64,000 nt of DNA from Ichthyophis bannanicus (lineage: Eukaryota > Chordata > Amphibia > Gymnophiona > Ichthyophiidae): positions 16,183,080-16,247,079 of the forward strand of contig CM066033.1 of the NCBI GenBank assembly GCA_033557465.1. Direction: 5' to 3'. Shown here in pieces: positions 10,133 through 21,609 of the stretch. Made by a program: the position numbers and the translations under genes. Every line of letters begins with the position of its first letter. Position 1 is the first letter of the stretch. The notes beneath the pieces were generated by a model, which was not told the DNA's origin, searched no databases, and was given only the letters and a program-made list of their open reading frames with translations.

Positions 10133-10357
10133 CTAACCTGAAGACCGGATACTCCAATCGATGTCTAGCAGGTTACAGTTTCCTGCCAATAACACGTCCT
10201 CCTTAATGCCCACCTTTTGTGTGTCATCAGTCAGATCTTTGTGCAGTTCCTCCATCTGATTTGCAGATCTGTAGATCACATGAATGCACACAGAGGTGTT
10301 ATGGCTTCTTTCTGTCGCATCCCACAGTGCTTCCTGTGCCCTCTGCATTTCATCCAC
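10133..10357 (-). pseudogene. Possible LINE endonuclease scrap
   Basis: The minus-strand frame contains EDVLLAGNCNLLDIDWS, which resembles the GDFN...DIDW block of CR1-type endonucleases, with an upstream stretch QKVGIKE. It is short, has lost the Asp of GDFN, and no neighbouring parts were found. I hold this loosely. Confidence 0.35.
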
Positions 10358-10884
10358 TTTGATACTGTTTTTGACTTAAAGAGCTACTTTTCCTTTTGCT
10401 ACCATCTTTGTCTTGAGCATATTATAACCTGAGACGGCTGTATCTCATTCATGAGTCGCTAATCCACTTCTCTGTAATAATGCACTTTCTTAGACTCTCT
10501 CTCTCAGACACACACGAACACAGACACAGACACACTTTTACACTCCGTCTCTTTGTCTGACTCTCAGATGCTTTCTTACTCCTCTCTCCAGGTCTGACAC
10601 CAGCACTTTCCCCTTTCCTGTCTTCAGTCTCCAACCCACCAGCCTCCATCACCCCTTCAGCAGTTGTTGCCACCCCCTTCCAAACCACATAGGCTAGTGC
10701 CATATCCTCTATCCAATTGCTCATAAAGACAGGACATGTGATTTCCAGAGTTTCTCTAGGGATCAGGCAATCTAAACAAAATACTGGATATTTAGGAGAA
10801 AGGAGCTTGCTAATCTCACTGGCAAATTCTACTCCACACACCCCAGAATGAAAGTGCAGCTGAGTGTCCTGTTTGCTGTTCCAG

Positions 10885-11011
10885 GCATCGGTCACATTCA
10901 GGGACGTCGCTGCTTACTTCTCAGACGTGGAGTGGGGCATTCTGGGAGAATGGCAGCAGGAGCTGTACAAGAAGGTTATCAAGGAGATTCACGGCATTCT
11001 GATATCACAAG
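10885..11011 (+). CDS. KRAB zinc-finger gene, KRAB A-box exon
   Basis: The exon is exactly 127 bp, the usual length of KRAB A exons. It follows ttgctgttccag and ends CAAG|gtgaat. Read in phase 0 it gives 42 residues starting [17 protein letters not shown] and continuing with [16 protein letters not shown], matching the V-T-F-x-D-V-A-x-Y-F-S...E-W...LY pattern. KRAB A boxes act as transcriptional repression modules in zinc-finger proteins. The residues differ from the mammalian consensus (KKVIKEIH instead of KDVMLENY), in line with the older amphibian type. The exon ends in phase 1, as the following exon requires. There are no stops or frameshifts. Confidence 0.88.
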
Positions 11012-11600
11012 GTGAATCTGCTCATCTAGCATCTGCCATGTAAGACATTGCGAGATGTGCGCTGCCATTCTATCTAGTCTGGAGAAATCCCAGGTATCAG
11101 GCCCCAGAGACCCCTGAAATGTAGAGCCTGGCTTGTGATTCAATCTCATATCCAGCAGGAGGTGCTGTTGCTCTCTGGGAGCCAGTGACAGACTCCACTG
11201 CTGCGGGCTCTGCAAAAGATGTATCTCAGTGCTGTAAGATCAGATGTAAACCATAAATTAGAGGATTCATGCAAGACCATCTGCAGTCTGTCTCCCTTTC
11301 TTGTGCAAAGACATGTGGCTCAGGAGAGCAGGAGGGAGGATTTACCTCAGACTCCTTTCTGAGAACTCCAGCTCCTACATAAGGCCAGATACATAGAGAA
11401 GAACAGAAACGACTGCACCAGAAAACCTCCAAGCTTTAATCTTGCAATCGCCTCATCTCACCCAGGCTTTGTCGGAGAAATACAACCAACCCAAAGATAT
11501 ATAACACACACACCTTCATGCCCACACACTCAAACACTGCTTCATCAGAACAGTTCTACGAGTCCTATTTAAATGCAGTTTTCATATTTCTCATTTACAG

Positions 11601-11711
11601 GTTATTCAATTGTTAATCCTGATGTCATATTCAAGATTAAAAAGGAAGATGAGAAATATTTCACTCAGCACTGTGAGTGGGAGGGAAAAAACTTTAATGA
11701 GCCAACGATGA
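11601..11711 (+). CDS. KRAB zinc-finger gene, exon 3
   Basis: The acceptor tttctcatttacag precedes 11601. With the leftover G of exon 2, the 111-bp exon reads GYSIVNPDVIFKIKKEDEKY... and ends before the strong donor gtaagt at 11712. The segment is rich in charged residues, and the VIFKIKKEDEKYF block resembles the linker that follows the KRAB A-box in amphibian family members. The role is probably that of the B-box/linker region. The exon keeps phase 1 at both ends. Confidence 0.82.
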   Translation, partial: VIQLLILMSYSRLKRKMRNISLSTVSGREKTLMSQR

Positions 11712-11874
11712 GTAAGTAAATGTTTTGGATTTAAGGGCTTTGCATTTTGAGGTCACAGGAGATGAGGTGATTATTATCAAACATTTGTAGACTTAAAATT
11801 AATTTACTAATTTAGGTTTGTCAGATCATCTCTTATGAATCCTTTTAGATATTTTGGTTTTTTTTTCATCACAG

Positions 11875-11988
11875 GTCTTCCGATTGTAACATCGGTGTTC
11901 TCACTGAGCGTTAAGCAAGAGGATGATCTCCCCTTCATGGATCATCCTGACTCAGAGATGATTGAGCAGATCCAGCCTCCTGTAACAA
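11875..11988 (+). CDS. KRAB zinc-finger gene, exon 4
   Basis: This 114-bp exon lies between a T-run acceptor ttcatcacag (to 11874) and the donor gtaagt at 11989. In phase with exon 3 it reads SLPIVTSVFSLSVKQEDDLP... and ends at VT. It is acidic linker sequence between the KRAB region and the zinc fingers and has no stop codon. The following intron is very long: the next in-phase exon was found only at 54350. Confidence 0.78.
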
Positions 11989-13010
11989 GTAAGTATAAAA
12001 TTCCTCCTGGACGTCTTACTAAGGTCAGCATGTGCCGTTTAGGGCTTCAGCGCTGGTGGGATAAGAGGCCTTTGTCCTTTCTCTACCTCCCACTATGTTT
12101 CCATTCTTTTGATGGAGTAGTCTACCTGCAGAGCTGTAGGGGGCAGCTGACGGAGGAGTGAGACCTGTGGGCAGGATCAGGGTTGAAGCATGTGTGTGTG
12201 GTTAAAAGGGCTGGTGGGGTTGGGGGCGGTGGAGGGGCTTCTCCATTGTTGCAGGGGGGGAACATGATTGATGACCATGATACCATCTGATTTAGCCAAG
12301 GAGGCATAACCTAAGAACTTTAGTGGCCCAGGGGAGGTGAAGTTCAGTTTTTGCAGTTCTTGTGGGTTAAGACAAGCCACAGTAGATAATGTAATTTACA
12401 GTAATGCATTTTAATATTAATGAACTGACTGAGATGATTATGCATTCAATACATATCAACAGTCCTTAAGGATTTGCGTGCAGGTGTTCAAAGGGTCATT
12501 GATGCGCTGTGAAGCTTTTAGGCAGGGCTGAGTCGGCTCTGGCAGAGGTAAGGTGAGCAACGGAGTGCAAATGTTCAAAGGGTCACTGCACTGCTCTGTT
12601 CTGCTGCTGTTGCCCCTGCCCCCCCCCAATGGTGCTGCTGTAGGCCGACATCTGTTCCAGTTTGTGGCTGTATCCAGCCTTGTTCGGAGAGTAGAGGTGG
12701 AAGAGAATATTTGAAGGATCAGGGAAGGCTTCCTTTAACACATTAGCAAGGAAATACCTGTAAAATTATATATAGGTGATACAATGAGGGCATTCCCAGA
12801 GGCCTTTAGCCAGTGCTGGAGAAAGGGGACTTCTTGCATATTTGGTGACTCATTGGAAGAGCAAAGCATGTTGAGAAGACGTGGTTGTGAGGCTGGAAGG
12901 GCTGGTGGAGCTGAGACTGGCCTTGGACCCTAGGCTGTATTTACTGGGAATCTCCAGCTTGTGCTCTAATTATGCTGAAAATTCAAATCCCAACTGTCAT
13001 GAACAACGAG
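11989..13010 (+). other. Start of intron 4, no recognised feature
   Basis: The first kilobase of intron 4 has G-rich and C-rich runs (about 12218-12260 and 12619-12630) but no identifiable gene or transposon. Open frames at 12122-12380 on the minus strand show no recognisable domain. Confidence 0.4.
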
Positions 13011-13368
13011 GAGATGAATGTCAGCTGCATTAAAATAAGCTCTGATCCCCCAAATCCGATATCAAGGTATCCAGGAGTGAGATGAAAACATTTAATAAAG
13101 TAGGGGCCAAACAGACCCCAGAGGACCACCATATGACAGTAGGTAGATTGCAGAGACTATTAGCATTTATTGACACCTAAAAAACACATCTTGATGAATA
13201 GGAACAGAAGCAATTCAGAGCGACATCAGTAAAGCCAGTTTGTTCTAAGCGTGTTAATCGAAGGGTTTGGTTGATTACAGCAAAAGCTGCCCTTAGGTCA
13301 CGCTGCATTACCAGGATGTGTCTAAGGCTATCCTGGCAGCTAACTCTCTCATTCAGCTTAACTGACAT
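13010..13368 (-). pseudogene. L2-like reverse transcriptase fragment
   Basis: The minus-strand frame 13368-13177 reads DLRAAFAVINQTL followed by LEQTGFTDVALNCFCSYSS. This is the motif-A region of an L2-like reverse transcriptase, which in active elements has D-x-SAAFD. The catalytic Asp positions are altered, and the remainder towards 13010 is decayed. No start or tail is visible. Confidence 0.6.
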
Positions 13369-13604
13369 TGCATGGGGGGGGGGGGCGGGAGTTATTTATT
13401 TTGGTATTTATCCATTTTAAGACTCTGGGTAGGTTGCAGTTTAACATACATAATACTTACATAAATAAAATAATATCACAAGCATACACATACAAACTAG
13501 AACCGTTCAGTGATCTGCTCAGCAGCAACTTTATCAAAGTTCTGCGACAAAAGGAATATTTGCATTGGTCAAAGGCCTTATCGGGATCTGATGCTGAAAC
13601 CTCG

Positions 13605-14285
13605 TAGCTTATGCCTGAGGAGGCTAGGCTGGAGGCTAGAGTGATGTATTTGGCAAATACATTCTATGAACTTTGGGTTTCCACCAAGGGTATTGCCTCA
13701 GTGTTGGCAGCTCGAAGGCTCTTGTGGTGGTATAACTGGTTGGTGGATGTGTCCTTTAAGACTCTTCAGTGTAAGCTCCCCTTAAAGGGCAAGCTCGTGT
13801 TTGGGGAGGCCTTGGAGAAGTTGGTCAAAGAATTTGGGGAGTTCAAGCTGGCTATGTTTCCTGAGGACAAGCCAAAAGCTAGTAAGTTGACCCTGGTGTT
13901 GAGGGATACGTCTTACGATTTACATCAATTCTGAGCAGTGCACTTTGCCCCTTATTAGAGGGCGCATTATCCTTTTAGGGGTTAGACCTTTTGGGGTGGT
14001 AGAGAATGGGTCAGGGGTTCTTTTCAGAAACTGGGGCTATTTCCAAGAAAGCACAATGAAATGAGGGGGTTGTTCAGGTTGGGGATCGCCTTCACCAGTT
14101 TTACCCTGCCCGGGTCCAGATCACTTCTGACCAATGGATGTAGAAGTCATTCACGAAGGTTTTGCTCTGGAGTTCACAGTACTGCTCATGGATACCTTTC
14201 TGTTGTCTCCTTGCAAAGCTTCCAGCAAATTGCAGGCCGTCAGGGATACTCTCCAGCAGTTGCTCCAGGTACAAACTACTGTAAT
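13605..14285 (+). pseudogene. DIRS retrotransposon fragment (ORF1 C-terminus and RT start)
   Basis: The frame 13611-13934 keeps the late ORF1 block seen in the larger DIRS copies. It shows ASVLAARRLLWWYNW, KLPLKGKLVFGEALEKLVK and FPEDKPK, where intact copies have AARRYLWLRNWAADSS and LFGEDL(D/E)KLVKDLG. Downstream, 14085-14285 keeps the start of the reverse transcriptase ORF in a broken frame: FYPAWVQIT-like, then LLSPCKASSKLQAVRDTLQQ. It is an old, truncated copy on the + strand. Confidence 0.7.
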
Positions 14286-14303
14286 TAACATACAAAACAC
14301 CAC

Positions 14304-14667
14304 CATTCAAGCAAAGTTCCCTCTAATTTTCTGTAGGCTGTGTGCGCATAAAATATCAGCTGTGCAGCTTTCGAAGGAAGGTTAAATTTTTGTGCGCCAC
14401 ATAACGACACTCAGAGTTATATAATTTAAAATTTGACTACACGTCAGAATACAGTATGTACACCACATTGATTGCAGTAGAAAATATTGTAGAACTTGTG
14501 AAAACCGTAAATACACAAGAACTTTTAAATTTTAAGACATCTGTGTTGTTTTCTATCAGAATCAGAACCGTAATTTTTGTGCGCTCTGTTGTAAAGTATG
14601 TGCGCTCACTCGGCGAGGTGTGTGCACGCGCACATGCGCACAGCTTAGAGGGAACAGTGCATTCAAG
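14304..14667. mobile_element. hAT-type MITE with 8-bp target duplication
   Basis: The element spans 14312-14659. Its ends are CAAAGTTCCCTCTAATTTTC and, in reverse, CACTGTTCCCTCTAAGCTGT, so the terminal inverted repeats are clear. It is flanked by cattcaag at 14304-14311 and again at 14660-14667, a perfect 8-bp duplication as hAT transposases make. The 348-bp interior is AT-rich and codes for nothing. Reading across it, the flanks appear to join a LINE reverse transcriptase region (next entry). Confidence 0.85.
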
Positions 14668-15345
14668 TAAAACAGGAGGTGAAATACTTGGGAATCATCT
14701 TGGACAAATCCCTCAGTATGTCATCCCAGGTAAAAAAAAAAAAACCAGCTAGGACCATATTCTTTAAACTAAAATCCATCCAGAACCTAAGACCTCTCCT
14801 AGAGCCTAGCGATTTTTGAATGGTGGTCCAGGCACTCATAATCCCGCACTGGGACTTCTGCAGTACTTTATTTCAGGGTCTGCCCAAAAAGACAGTTAAC
14901 ACCCTCCGAATAGCCCAAAATGTGACTGCCCGAATAATAGCAAAAGCAAGCTTGACAGAGTATTTTACACCAATCCTCAAAGATCTGCACTGGCTCCCAT
15001 CAACGAGTAGAATAAAATATAAAGTAATAATTACTACTTTCAAGCTACTATATAACATCTCACCCTCATTCCTCACATCTAAGATTCATACCCAAGCAGA
15101 GACCAGGAGCAGAAGAAACAGCAGTCTAAACACTCTTGCAGTACCATCATCAGTCCATAGTAAAAAGCAAGTAACCAGCAAAAGAGCATTCCCCTACACT
15201 GCACCCAAATTACGAAACCTCCTGCCAGTCCACATCAGGTCTATCAAAGACCTAAAAACATTTGGGAAAGAGCTAAAGACACTACTGTTTACTGAATACT
15301 ACAGCAACAATGACTAAAATGCTGCCCGTTCACCCATCTCTCACA
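14660..15345 (+). pseudogene. L2-like LINE 3' part (copy 1)
   Basis: After the MITE, the + strand reads VKYLGIILDKSLSMSSQ, then the C-terminal block IIPHWDFCSTLFQGLPKKT (about 14840-14895) and LKDLHWLPSTSRIKYKV (about 14975-15025). The ORF 14820-15317 (165 residues) ends just before a short 3' region. The arrangement is the standard reverse-transcriptase C-terminus of L2-clade elements. Upstream parts are lost or belong to the older DIRS scrap. Confidence 0.72.
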
Positions 15346-15389
15346 ACCATTCAAAATGTATATAGTTGATGTTATACAGTATATATTAT

Positions 15390-16440
15390 CAATAACACCT
15401 TATATAATAGCTCAGGATCACACCTCCCCCCTTTCCCTCGATCTCTCCCCTCTGAACACGTGTCTCACAGCTGTAGCCAACTGGCTTACCACTCATTGCC
15501 TACACCTTAATCTCACTAAAACCTTGGCCATCTGTGATATTGCCCCCCCCCCCCTCTGGTCTCCCCCTCTTTCTCTGGTTCACCCATTCCCTTAGTCTCC
15601 TCCTTTCGATATCTGGGGGTCCTCTTCGACCTCGGCCTGTCCTTTCGGGATCACATCGCTCACATTTCAAAGACTTCATTCTACTTTCTACGTCAGATTC
15701 GCGCCATCAGGCCTTTTCTCTCTACACAGGCTCTCTCTACCCTCCTTCTGTCCTTGGTTATATCTCGCATCGACTTCTGTAACTGCATCCTAGCCAGTCT
15801 CCCCACCATACAACTACACTGTCTCCAACGCATCCAAAATACCGCTGCCCGGCTCATCTTTCATGCATCTATGCGCGATCACATCACTCCACTCCTCATC
15901 CGTCTCCATTGGCTCCCCATTAAATTCCGCATTCACTTTAAAAACCTGGTGCTCCTTCACCGCGCTCTTCACACTCACTCCCCTCAGTATCTAGCAGACC
16001 TTGTCCATTTCCATACTCCAGCTCACTCCCTGCGCTCCCTCCACCCGAATCGCTTACATCTTCCCTCACCCACCTGTGCTCGCCTCCAATCCACCTGCTC
16101 CTCTGCGTTCTTCTTCCTTGCCCCTGCCCTATGGAATTCTCTCCCTTCTTCTATCCGGCTTGAGCAAGAACATACCACCTTTAAGACCAGCCTCAAAACC
16201 CATCTCTTTGCCCTTCCTGACCCCCTCACATGACTTTGTCTTCCCCTTTCCCTTCTCTCTCTCTCTCCTCCCTACTGTCTTGTCGTATGAATCTGCCTGG
16301 TGTGCTTTCCTATCCGCCATTGTAACTTCTTTTCCTTTTTTTTCTTTGCCTTATGGTGTTTCTGTGATTTGAACTATGTAAACCGCTATGATGGTTTTTT
16401 TTCGTTTAGCGGTATATTAAGTCAATAAACATAAACATCT
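15390..16440 (+). pseudogene. L2-like LINE 3' part (copy 2) with 3'UTR
   Basis: The ORF 15754-16233 gives 159 residues with ISRIDFCNCILASLP, LQRIQNTAARLIFHAS and LIRLHWLPIKFRIHFK, ending LKTHLFALPDPLT. Frame-shifted upstream pieces read NLTKTLAICD (about 15500-15535) and YLGVLFDLGLSF (about 15610). The 3'UTR finishes with gtaaaccgctatgatgg and a gcggtatattaagtcaataa tail near 16378-16430, the hairpin-type end shared by the other L2 copies here. Motifs match the L2/Maui clade. Confidence 0.78.
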
Positions 16441-16799
16441 ACTTTGTATATAGTTCAAGTTTTTCTATGGTTCTTTTTAATTGTTCTCTGTAGCTATTTG
16501 TTCATTGTAAACATAAGAACATAAGATATGCCATACTGGGTCAGACCAAGGTCCATCAAGCCCAGTATCCTGTTTCCAACATTGGCCGATCTAGGTCATA
16601 AGTACCTAGCAATTTCCTCAAAAGACACAGGTTCCACAAAGCTTGTATTGGGTCAAGCAGTGATATCCTGGGTCGCTTTTAATAATGGTTTATGGACCTT
16701 TCCTCCAGGAACTTGTGCAAATCTTTATTAAACCCAGCTACACTAACAGCTTTTACTACATCCTCTGGTAACAAATTCCAGAGTTTGCTTACACGTTGA

Positions 16800-19034
16800 G
16801 TAAAAAATTATTTTCTCTTAAATAGTTTACCCTGTAGCTTCATTGCATGCTCCCTGGTCCTTATATTTATGGTTGATGTAAACAATCGATCTACGTTTAC
16901 CTGTTCCACTTCATTCATTAATTTATAGACTTCTATCATATCTCCCCTCAGCCGTCTCTTTCCCAGGTTAAAGAGCCCTAACCTTTTTAGCCTCTCTTCA
17001 TAGGGGTATCCTTCCATCCCCTTTACCATTTTGGTGGCTCTTCTGTGTACATTTTCTAATAACGCTATATCCTTTTTAAGATACGGCGACCGGAATTGCA
17101 CACAATATTCAAGGTGCGGTCGCACCATGGAACGATACAGAGGCATTATAATACCTACAGTAGCATTCTATTTGCTCTCTTGCCTGCTGCTGCTGCAAAC
17201 TGGGCAGAGGGTTTCAACAGGTTATCCATGATGACGCCTAAATCTTTTTCTTGGATGGTGGTTCCTAATGTGGAACCTTGCATTGTGTAACCATGGTTTG
17301 GGTTGTTCTTTCCTAGGTGCATAATTTTGCACTTCTCCACATTAAATTTCATCTGCCATTTGGATGCCCAGTCTTCCAATTTATCAAGATCCTCTTACAA
17401 TTTTCCACAATCCTCTTGGGTTTTAACAACTTTAAATAGTTTTGTGTCATCTGCAAATTTGATAACCTCACTCGTTATTCCCTTTTCCAGGTCATTTATG
17501 AATGTGTCAAAAAGCAGCGGACCCAGCACAGATCCCTGGGGTACACTACTATTCACCTTTCTCCATTGGGAAAATTGGCCATTTAGCCCTACCCTCTGCT
17601 TTCTATCTTTTAACCAGTTCCTGATCCATAATAGTACCTGCTTCCTATCCCAATGCTTTTTAGTTTTGCCAAACGTCTCTGATGAGGAACCTTGTCAAAG
17701 GCTTTCTGAAAGTCCAGATACATTCTATCAACCGACATACCTGTCTACCTGTTTATTCACACCTTCAAAAAACCATAACAGATTAGTAAGACAAAATCTT
17801 CCTTGTCTAAAGCCATGTTGGCTGTCTCCCATTAAGCCATGACTATCTACATGTTCAGCAATTTTGTTCTTTATGATGGTTTCTACCATTTTTCCTGGTA
17901 CTGACGTCAGGCTCACCGGTCTGTAGTTTCCCAGATCACCCCTGGAACCCTTTTAAAATATTGGCGTTACGTTGGCCATCTTCCAATCTTCAGTTATTAC
18001 AGATGATTTTAATGATAGTTCACGGATTACTAATAGCAGGTCTGCAATCTCATATTTCAAATCTTTCAATACCCTTGGATGTAAACCATCCGGTCCAGGT
18101 GATTTGCTACTCTTCAGTTTATCAAATAGTTGCAATACATCTTCCCAGTGTATCAATATTTCCTTCAGTTCTTCTACTGTATCACCTTTATATACCACTT
18201 CAGTCATGGGTAACATCCCTACATCTTCCTCAGTAAAGACCAAAGCAAAGAATTCATTCAGTCTCTCAGCTATGGCCTTGTCCCCTCTAACTGCCCCTTT
18301 TACCCCCTATCATCTAGTGGTCCAACGGACTCTCTCACAGGTATTTTTTGCTACGAATCTACTTGAAAAAGTCTTCATTGTGCGTTTTTGCTTCCAAATG
18401 GCTTCCCCTCTGGTCAGTTCATGAACCAGCTGCTCCAAGAAACAGTCATTTATTTCATCTAGCAACTTTATCTCCCTAGTATGTCCTGCCGTGTCACTGA
18501 CCCAGTCAATACCGGGGTAATTGAAATCACCCATTATTATTATTGTGCTGTAAGTTTTGTTAGCTGCCCTGATTTCTTTGAGCATTTCATCATCCATTTG
18601 TTCATTCTGGCCAGGTCAATAGTACACCCCCACTGCCATCGCCTTCCCCTCTTTACATGGAATTTCAATCCATAGAGATTCTACAGAAATTTTGTTTCCT
18701 GCAAAACTTTAAGCCTTTGTGACTCAGTGCCCTCTCTAACATAGTGTGCAACCCTTCCACCAATTTGATCAGCTCTATCATTACGATATAGTTTATACCC
18801 AGGTATCACACTTTTCCACTAGTTGTCGTCCTTCCACCATGTCCCTGAGATACCAATCATAACTAACCTCTCATTTAGTGCTATATATTCTAACTCTCCC
18901 ATCTTATTTTTTAGACCTCTAGCATTTGCATACAAGCTTTTTAGAGACTGTAGTTTATTCATATTAATCTTTCTATAGGTAGGAAGGGGTAATTTGGAAT
19001 CTTTAAGCTCTGTCTGCTTCGTAATCAAGGGCAT
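16800..19034 (-). pseudogene. CR1 ORF2 (endonuclease and reverse transcriptase), degraded
   Basis: From 19034 downward the minus strand shows, in order: NMNKLQSLKSLYANARG and GISGTWWKDDN (endonuclease, about 18820-19000); IIIMGDFNYPGIDW (about 18490-18530); KLKSSKSPGPDGLHPRVL (about 18070-18125, RT start); HGFRQGRFCLTNLL (about 17780-17820); DLGVIMDNLL (about 17225-17260); and LYRSMVRPHLEYCVQF (about 17095-17145) with the CR1 C-terminal YEERLKRLGLFNL. This is the chicken-type CR1 signature. The frame is broken repeatedly, so no full ~900-residue protein is possible. Confidence 0.85.
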
Positions 19035-19043
19035 TTGGGCTAC

Positions 19044-19668
19044 TTTATTTATTTATTTAACTGCATTTATATCCCGCTTTTCACCGGGTCAAAGCGGTGT
19101 AACATGTAACATAGGGAGGGGTAATTTCTTTTAGGGTGGGGCCATCACCAGGGTCAACAATTAATGATTATGGGTGGACATGGACATGATTTACTTCTGC
19201 TAAAATCTAAGTATTAGGTCATGGTGGTGTTTCCGTTGAGAGATGTTCATGGAATAGGATTGTCTTCAGCTGTTTCTTAAATGATGTGATGTCGTTGTTG
19301 TTCTTGATGTGGTTTGGTAGAGAGTTCCAGAGGGATGGAGCATAAAGTTCGAATGCTCTGTTGCAGGTCCGTTGTGTAGATTTGGTCCTTTTGTGGGGGA
19401 CAACGATAGAGTTATTGGAGGAATGTCTGGTTGATCTGTTGTGGGATGGTCGAGGCAGTAAGGAGTGTAGTGAGGTGTTACGTGCTTGGTGGATAGTTTT
19501 GTGGATGAGTAGGATGGCTTTGTACTTGATTCTTGCTTGCAGTGGAAGGAGGTGAAGGTCTCTTAGGATTGGGGTGATGTGTTCCCGTTTTTTTACATTT
19601 TGAATAATCCTTGCTGTGGTATTTAAGGCAGTACGGAGGGAGTTGGTGTGCGAGTTGGTGTACTTTTG
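19044..19668 (-). mobile_element. L2-like LINE 3' end inserted in the CR1
   Basis: The block begins with a tttatttatttattt tail and atatcccgc...aaagcggtgtaaca, the reversed L2-like 3' hairpin. Higher coordinates carry a broken C-terminal reverse-transcriptase frame (for example SLWNSLPNHIKNNND in reverse near 19330). Comparison with the plus-strand CR1 (30780-30830) shows that the CR1 spacer reads straight through here, so this is an insertion. A short acttta/ctttatt similarity at the two sides may be the target duplication. Confidence 0.65.
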
Positions 19669-19739
19669 TCTTTATTGGAACCTCTCTGCTGATATGCCCT
19701 AACTTCATTCTTTTGGTAGTATCCTTCAAGGATACATTG

Positions 19740-20690
19740 TTTTGAACCATGCACTCATGGGCGACTGTCGGCTCACCCCTTTTATCTAGTTTAAAAGTTG
19801 CTCTATCTCCTTTTGAAAGGTTAATGCCAGCAGCCTGGTTTTATCTCAGCTAAGGTGAAGCCCATCCCTTCGGAAGAACCCCTCTTTCCCCAGAATGTTC
19901 CCCAGTTCCTATCAAATACAAAACCCTCATTCTTGCACCATCGTCTCATCCACTCATTGAGACTCTGGAGCTCTGCCTGCATTTTGGGTCCTGCGCGTGG
20001 AACGGGAAGCATTTTGTAAGTTCTGGATTTCAACTTCCTACCTAAAAGCCTAAATTTTAGCCTCCAGAACATCCCTACCACATTTTCCTATGTCATTGGT
20101 ACCAACATGTACCAAGACAGCAGAATCTTCCAACACTATATAAGACTTGTTTAGGTGGCGCGTGAGGTCTGCTACCTTCGCACCAGGTAGGCATGTTACC
20201 AGGCGATCCTCATGTCCACGAGCCACCAGCTATCTACATGCCTATTGATCGAATCACGAACTGTAACGCCTGTCCTAACCTTTCCCTCATGGGCACGTGG
20301 CCCTGGAGAATCTTCCTCGGTGCAAGAGGGTTTTGTATCACCTGGAGGACAGGTCCTAGCTACAGGATCACTTCCTGACACACCAGGGTGATGCTCTCCT
20401 ATCACGTGACCCCTCTCCTCCATGTCAACAAGGATACTGCCAGACTGGATGTGGGACTTTAGGACTATATCCCTGTAGGTCTCATCTGTGTACCTCTCTG
20501 TCTTCCTTATATCTTCCAAGTCTGCTACTTTAGCCTCCAGAGATTGGACTCGTTCCCTGAGAGGAAAGAGTTCCTTGCACCTTGTGCACACGTAAGACCC
20601 CTCACCAACTGGGAGAAAATCATACATGTGACACTCAATGCAAAAGACTGGAAAGCCCCAATCTCGCTGCTGGACTGCTGTCTGCATCTT
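19740..20690 (-). pseudogene. CR1 ORF1 (esterase-type), degraded
   Basis: From 20687 the minus strand encodes a Cys-rich head, FCIECHMYDFL...VCTRCKELFPL, with two CXXC pairs. A predicted coiled-coil stretch RVQSLEAKVADLEDI follows. The SGNH-esterase part starts VRDSINRHVDS (about 20225) and, after a break, continues through 20081-19821 with KLKSRTYKMLPVPRAGP and NWGTFWGKRG. The first esterase block has R in place of G in GDSI. The intact version is in the + copy. CR1 ORF1 proteins bind nucleic acid and carry an esterase of uncertain role. Confidence 0.75.
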
Positions 20691-21486
20691 AGTTTTAAGG
20701 TTGTGTTTAGATATTTAAGTTCTTTAGTTACTAAGGGTTGCTGGGGATGCTTATACTAATGAAACTATACCCAATATGTTTAATGCACCTTGTTCACCTG
20801 AAGCTTAATTAATCTCAGGTCCTTAATGTTTGCCTGATCAGGATAAACAGTTGCACCTGAGAGCAGCTCCTTTCCTTTAAGAGGTGTAAGTACCTATAAA
20901 GCAGGGGTCTCAAACCCAAATTGCTTTGAGGGCCAAATGAGGACTTATAAAATAACTCGTGGACCACATAAGATGCGGGGCCTCATTTGCATAAATATTT
21001 GCATAATGTTACCATACACTAACTTTTAGTAAACATGCCTCTTAATGAGTGTATGGATAAAGAAAGACTAAAAGATTTCTACATTACTATAATCCAGTGC
21101 CAACCGCCAGGCACATTAGGAACTACTACAAACACTGCCCATTTAGAACCCATAGCAAACCCGCCATATCCTAACAGCACTACCAGGATACACAAACCAC
21201 TATATTCTACCTATCAAAAGGCAACGCTGCAAATATTAAATCAATACATTTCAGAGAATAACAATACATGACCTACTGGGGAAAGAGAGCAAGTGGCAAT
21301 GTCAAATAGGAATTACATAAACAGAATACCTCAGCTCAGTTATACATGCAGAACATACACCATCACCAAACAAGGAATCACAATTTAGAAACAGGAAGAC
21401 AATAATTAAACTGGGAACCCCAAAAGCCAAACTTGCAATGTACAACAACACTGTAGAAATAAAACTATAAATTCCTTTTCGTCCCT

Positions 21487-21609
21487 CTAGTCCAGTCCCG
21501 GAACCAGTGAGTTTAGAATCTCCTCCAGCAGCTTTGGAGACTGACTCCTGTCATCGCTTTGATGATCTCCGCTTATATATACAGTAGGACCGCCCCTTCA
21601 CCTTCAGTA
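21487..21609 (+). repeat. DIRS copy 1, left inverted terminal repeat
   Basis: It begins ctagtccagtcccggaacca and pairs with 27192-27314 in inverted orientation. The single difference seen is gactcctgtc against gacacctgtc in the reverse of the right repeat. High identity implies recent insertion. Confidence 0.88.

Larger units (their letters stand above)
8687..10884 (+). other. Intron 1 of the KRAB gene
   Basis: The intron runs from gtaaga to ttgctgttccag. It contains a SINE-like copy (about 9437-9650), a (GT)n microsatellite (about 9909-9928) and a possible LINE scrap on the minus strand (10133-10357). A (CA)-rich patch lies near 10505-10540. The rest, including 8890-9350 with C-rich imperfect repeats, has nothing recognisable. 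Confidence 0.6.
16511..20901 (-). mobile_element. CR1 LINE, long copy on the minus strand (5' end displaced by hAT insertion)
   Basis: The 3' end is at 16511 (reverse of tatcttatgttcttatgt). ORF2 follows at 16800-19034, then ORF1 (about 19740-20690) and the 5'UTR from 20690 upward. At 20901 the 5'UTR is cut by the hAT element and resumes at 28943, continuing to about 29470. An L2 3' end is lodged between ORF1 and ORF2 (19044-19668). The plus-strand CR1 at 29475 onward aligns with it over ORF1 and 5'UTR, which confirms the order. It is one of the most complete LINEs in the window but has many frame breaks. Confidence 0.85.

Noticed and set aside
10449..10895. 148-codon minus-strand frame overlapping the KRAB A-box exon start
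   Set aside because: No domain. It lies antisense to the intron and its Arg/Ser text comes from a (CA)-rich patch.
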